From positions 1 through 8,396 of the forward strand of contig JAUWRZ010000072.1 in NCBI GenBank assembly GCA_030610325.1: DNA of 8,396 nucleotides, read 5' to 3'. Below are positions 6,435-8,396 of this stretch, in pieces. Made by a program: the position numbers and the translations under genes. The notes under the pieces are model-generated. The model made no database searches. It saw only the letters and a program-made list of their open reading frames with translations, and had not been told where the DNA came from. This stretch comes from Sulfurimonadaceae bacterium (GTDB lineage Bacteria; Campylobacterota; Campylobacteria; Campylobacterales; Sulfurimonadaceae). The stretch's first letter is position 1, and each line of letters begins with the position of its first letter.

Positions 6435-6547
6435 ATGAGTATTTTAGCTTTTTAGGAGATAGACCTTGATAAATCTCACTCCTGGGTCCTAAGGTGACTA
6501 GATCGACAAATGGAGACACCTTAAAGTGACATTTTTACGACGATCTG
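6435..6547. repeat. divergent intergenic stretch with overlapping inverted repeats
   Basis: No gene is visible here. The stretch holds several short inverted repeats. TTAGGA (6452-6457) pairs with TCCTAA (6487-6492), GAGAT (6456-6460) with ATCTC (6473-6477), and TAAGGTG (6490-6496) with CACCTTA (6517-6523). The first and last overlap, so the two cannot form at once. This may be regulatory DNA or an alternative-folding RNA leader; chance is possible given the AT-rich sequence. Confidence 0.3.
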
Positions 6548-6584
6548 TTTGCATACAATTTTACAAACTAAATTTGTATACAAA
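6548..6584. promoter_or_regulatory. paired palindromic boxes before the membrane phosphotransferase gene
   Basis: TTTGTATACAAA at 6573-6584 is a perfect 12-base palindrome. TTTGCATACAAT at 6548-6559 is a near copy with centres 25 bases apart. The right box ends nine bases before the ATG of the plus-strand gene, and TACAAT (6554-6559) could serve as its -10. Two such boxes suggest cooperative binding of a dimeric regulator that would cover the promoter or start region. No known regulator is assigned. Confidence 0.4.
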
Positions 6585-6592
6585 GCGAAAAA

Positions 6593-8396
6593 ATGATAAT
6601 CATAAGATTTTTGTTGAAATACTACCTTTATATGGTGTTAATACTGCTCATCGGAAGAGCTTCACTTTTTATGATCTATTTTGATCACTTTAAAGATAGC
6701 GGAGTCGACTATTGGCTGACTTTTCTTTATGGACTGAGAATGGACACCATATCGATAAGTATGCTGTTGGCCATACCGGTGATCTTGTTGACACTAAGTC
6801 CAGGGTTCTTAAGACATCTCATCAGTAAGTTCCTGAAATACTATTTTTTGATAGTCTTCATACTGCTCATCTACATCGAGAATGCCACTTTACCTTTTGT
6901 CGCCCAATATGATGTCAGACCAAATTATCTTTTTGTAGAGTACTTGGAATATCCACAAGAAGTCTTCAAGATGTTGATCGCTGATTACCCTATGGAGTTG
7001 TTTGTCGCATTTGTCATGATAATGGGCTTTATCTACTTATATCTTAAGTATCTAAAAGACGATATCACTGCTCTCTTTGAGATGAGCTATCTGCGAAGAG
7101 CTTTATTGTTTCTACCTCTGGCATTGATAGTGTTCATAGGGATCCGTTCATCATTTGGGCATCGTGCTGCCAATAGTTCTGACGCGATGTACTCTTCAAA
7201 CAGGATGATCAATGAGATAAGCAAGAACTCCATCTACAATATAGGTTATGCCGTCTATTCAAGTCGACAAAACGGCAATAAAGGTCTGATCAGACAGTAT
7301 GGCAAGATGGATAAGAGTGAAGCACTTTCAAGATTCAAAAAAAGATCGGGCATCCAGTCCACCGACGATACGCGTCCTCTATCACGAATAGAAAAGACAC
7401 ACTTTACGACTACAAAGCCAAAGAACCTGGTCATATTCATACAAGAGAGCATTGGCTATCAATTTGTTGAAGCGATCGGAGGAGAAAAAGGTATTACACC
7501 CCATATCAACGCGTTGAGTAAAGAGGGTATTTTGTTCAAAGAGTTATATTCCAATGGTACCAGAAGTATCAGAGGGATCGCAGGAAGTGTAGCCGGTAAC
7601 TACTCCGTACCAGGTAAAGGTGTACTAAAAAGAAATAAGTCACAAAGCGATTTTTTCACTATCTCGTCACTGCTTAAACCCTTTGGATATCATACGATGT
7701 TCCTATATGGAGGGGAGAGCAGGTTCGACAATATGCGTGGCTGGTTCCTGGGTAACGGATTTGACGAGATCATAGACCAGCCTGCCTTTATAGACCCATC
7801 TTTTACTGGTACCTGGGGTGTCAGCGATGAGGACCTTGCGATGAGAGGACACAGTGAGTTTAAAAAGCTACATGCCAAGGGCCAGAGCTTCGCTGCTGTC
7901 ATGTTCTCCACATCAAACCACACTCCATTTGATTTTCCTGAAGCGACAATAGAGCTAGTCGATGGAGTGGAGAAAAGAAGTGTCAAGAATGCTTTAAAAT
8001 ATGCCGATCATGCCATCGGGATGTTTATCGAAGAAGCCCGAAAAGAGGACTACAATAAAGATACTGTATTTGTGATAGTAGCAGATCATAATGTAAGAGT
8101 ATATGGAGACGATATGATACCAGTCGATATGTTTCATATACCCGCCATCATCCTTGGAGGGGGTATCAAACCTCTGGCTTATGATAAGATATCGACACAA
8201 CCTGATGTCCTGGCGACTGCTCTGGACCTCATTGGCCTGGATCTTAAATATCCCATTATGGGACATTCCATATTTAGTGATAAAAAGCAGGACATGGCTT
8301 TCATGCAGTTTCACACCTCTTATGCATTAAGGGTCGAAGACAAGGTCGCTATTATCAGACCAAACAAGAGCCCTATCACATTTCTATATCAAGACA
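6593..8396 (+). CDS. LtaS/sulfatase-family membrane phosphotransferase, partial at 3' end
   Basis: An open frame of 601 codons reaches the window edge without a stop. Five hydrophobic segments (about 8-30, 42-68, 80-104, 133-153, 168-186) precede a large periplasmic alkaline-phosphatase-fold domain from about 275. Metal and catalytic sites expected for LtaS-type enzymes are present. These are Glu285 in IFIQESIG, the likely nucleophile Thr323 in SNGTRS, WGVSDED (408-414), SNHTPF (441-446) with His443, and ADHN (497-500) with Asp498 and His499. The family transfers phosphoglycerol or phosphoethanolamine-like groups to glycans or lipids. As this organism appears Gram-negative, the target is more likely a periplasmic glucan or surface lipid than lipoteichoic acid; that is inference. 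An in-frame TAA at 6569 rules out an earlier start. The ATG has only a weak ribosome site (AAGCGA). It is transcribed divergently from the SMR exporter. Confidence 0.85.
   Translation, partial: MIIIRFLLKYYLYMVLILLIGRASLFMIYFDHFKDSGVDYWLTFLYGLRMDTISISMLLAIPVILLTLSPGFLRHLISKFLKYYFLIVFILLIYIENATLPFVAQYDVRPNYLFVEYLEYPQEVFKMLIADYPMELFVAFVMIMGFIYLYLKYLKDDITALFEMSYLRRALLFLPLALIVFIGIRSSFGHRAANSSDAMYSSNRMINEISKNSIYNIGYAVYSSRQNGNKGLIRQYGKMDKSEALSRFKKRSGIQSTDDTRPLSRIEKTHFTTTKPKNLVIFIQESIGYQFVEAIGGEKGITPHINALSKEGILFKELYSNGTRSIRGIAGSVAGNYSVPGKGVLKRNKSQSDFFTISSLLKPFGYHTMFLYGGESRFDNMRGWFLGNGFDEIIDQPAFIDPSFTGTWGVSDEDLAMRGHSEFKKLHAKGQSFAAVMFSTSNHTPFDFPEATIELVDGVEKRSVKNALKYADHAIGMFIEEARKEDYNKDTVFVIVADHNVRVYGDDMIPVDMFHIPAIILGGGIKPLAYDKISTQPDVLATALDLIGLDLKYPIMGHSIFSDKKQDMAFMQFHTSYALRVEDKVAIIRPNKSPITFLYQD

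Noticed and set aside
6258..6455. A 65-codon plus-strand open frame across the SMR gene start and its leader
   Set aside because: It overlaps the N-terminal coding part of the SMR gene on the other strand, has no family resemblance, and contains the candidate promoter and inverted repeat.
6328..6540. Guanidine riboswitch (ykkC types I, II or III) before the Gdx/SugE gene
   Set aside because: Such riboswitches often precede these exporters, but I could not find the type I core, the paired ACGR-loop hairpins of type II, or the type III pseudoknot sequence on the minus strand.
7690..8314. Two minus-strand open frames of about 100 codons
   Set aside because: Both are antisense to the uninterrupted LtaS-like reading frame with all its catalytic motifs.

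Overview
The window looks like chromosome from a Campylobacterota (epsilonproteobacterial) organism, most like Sulfurovum or Sulfurimonas. The main clue is the minus-strand gene order: transaldolase, a PilT/PilU ATPase, ribosomal protein L25 (CTC form), peptidyl-tRNA hydrolase, then a YjgP/YjgQ (LptF/LptG) permease. I recall this order as typical of that group. The proteins are of Gram-negative type, including a predicted outer-membrane barrel. No rRNA, tRNA, CRISPR array, transposase or attachment site was seen.

Positions 1-3460 (minus strand) hold a compact housekeeping cluster read right to left. The tal and pilU genes overlap by one base (TGATG). A 97-base gap with its own TATAAT precedes rplY; pth starts two bases after the rplY stop with a TTG codon; the permease starts 28 bases after pth and runs off the left edge. 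The cluster joins pentose-phosphate metabolism, pilus retraction, translation (L25 and Pth) and LPS export without an obvious common function.

Positions 3523-5851 (minus strand) hold a two-gene envelope module. It consists of a small secreted DUF3015 protein with two cysteines and a large DUF4105 (Lnb N-terminal-like) protein. The latter has a His...Asn-Cys arrangement resembling permuted NlpC/P60 enzymes and a C-terminal region that looks like an outer-membrane beta-barrel. A hairpin terminator lies between them. The DUF4105 gene has no canonical start codon upstream of its signal-peptide codons.

Positions 6011-6327 (minus strand) hold a Gdx/SugE-type small multidrug resistance (SMR) exporter gene split by a one-base frameshift. 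The break falls exactly on a T7A tract that is in the correct phase to be a U-UUU-UUA -1 slippery site. A 265-base divergent control region (6328-6592) follows, rich in inverted repeats. From 6593 to the right edge a plus-strand gene encodes a five-helix membrane phosphotransferase of the LtaS/sulfatase type, complete in its catalytic motifs but cut by the window end.

The most unusual items are the frameshifted exporter, the DUF3015/DUF4105 pair with its missing start codon, and the palindrome-rich divergent region. The rest is ordinary core genome.
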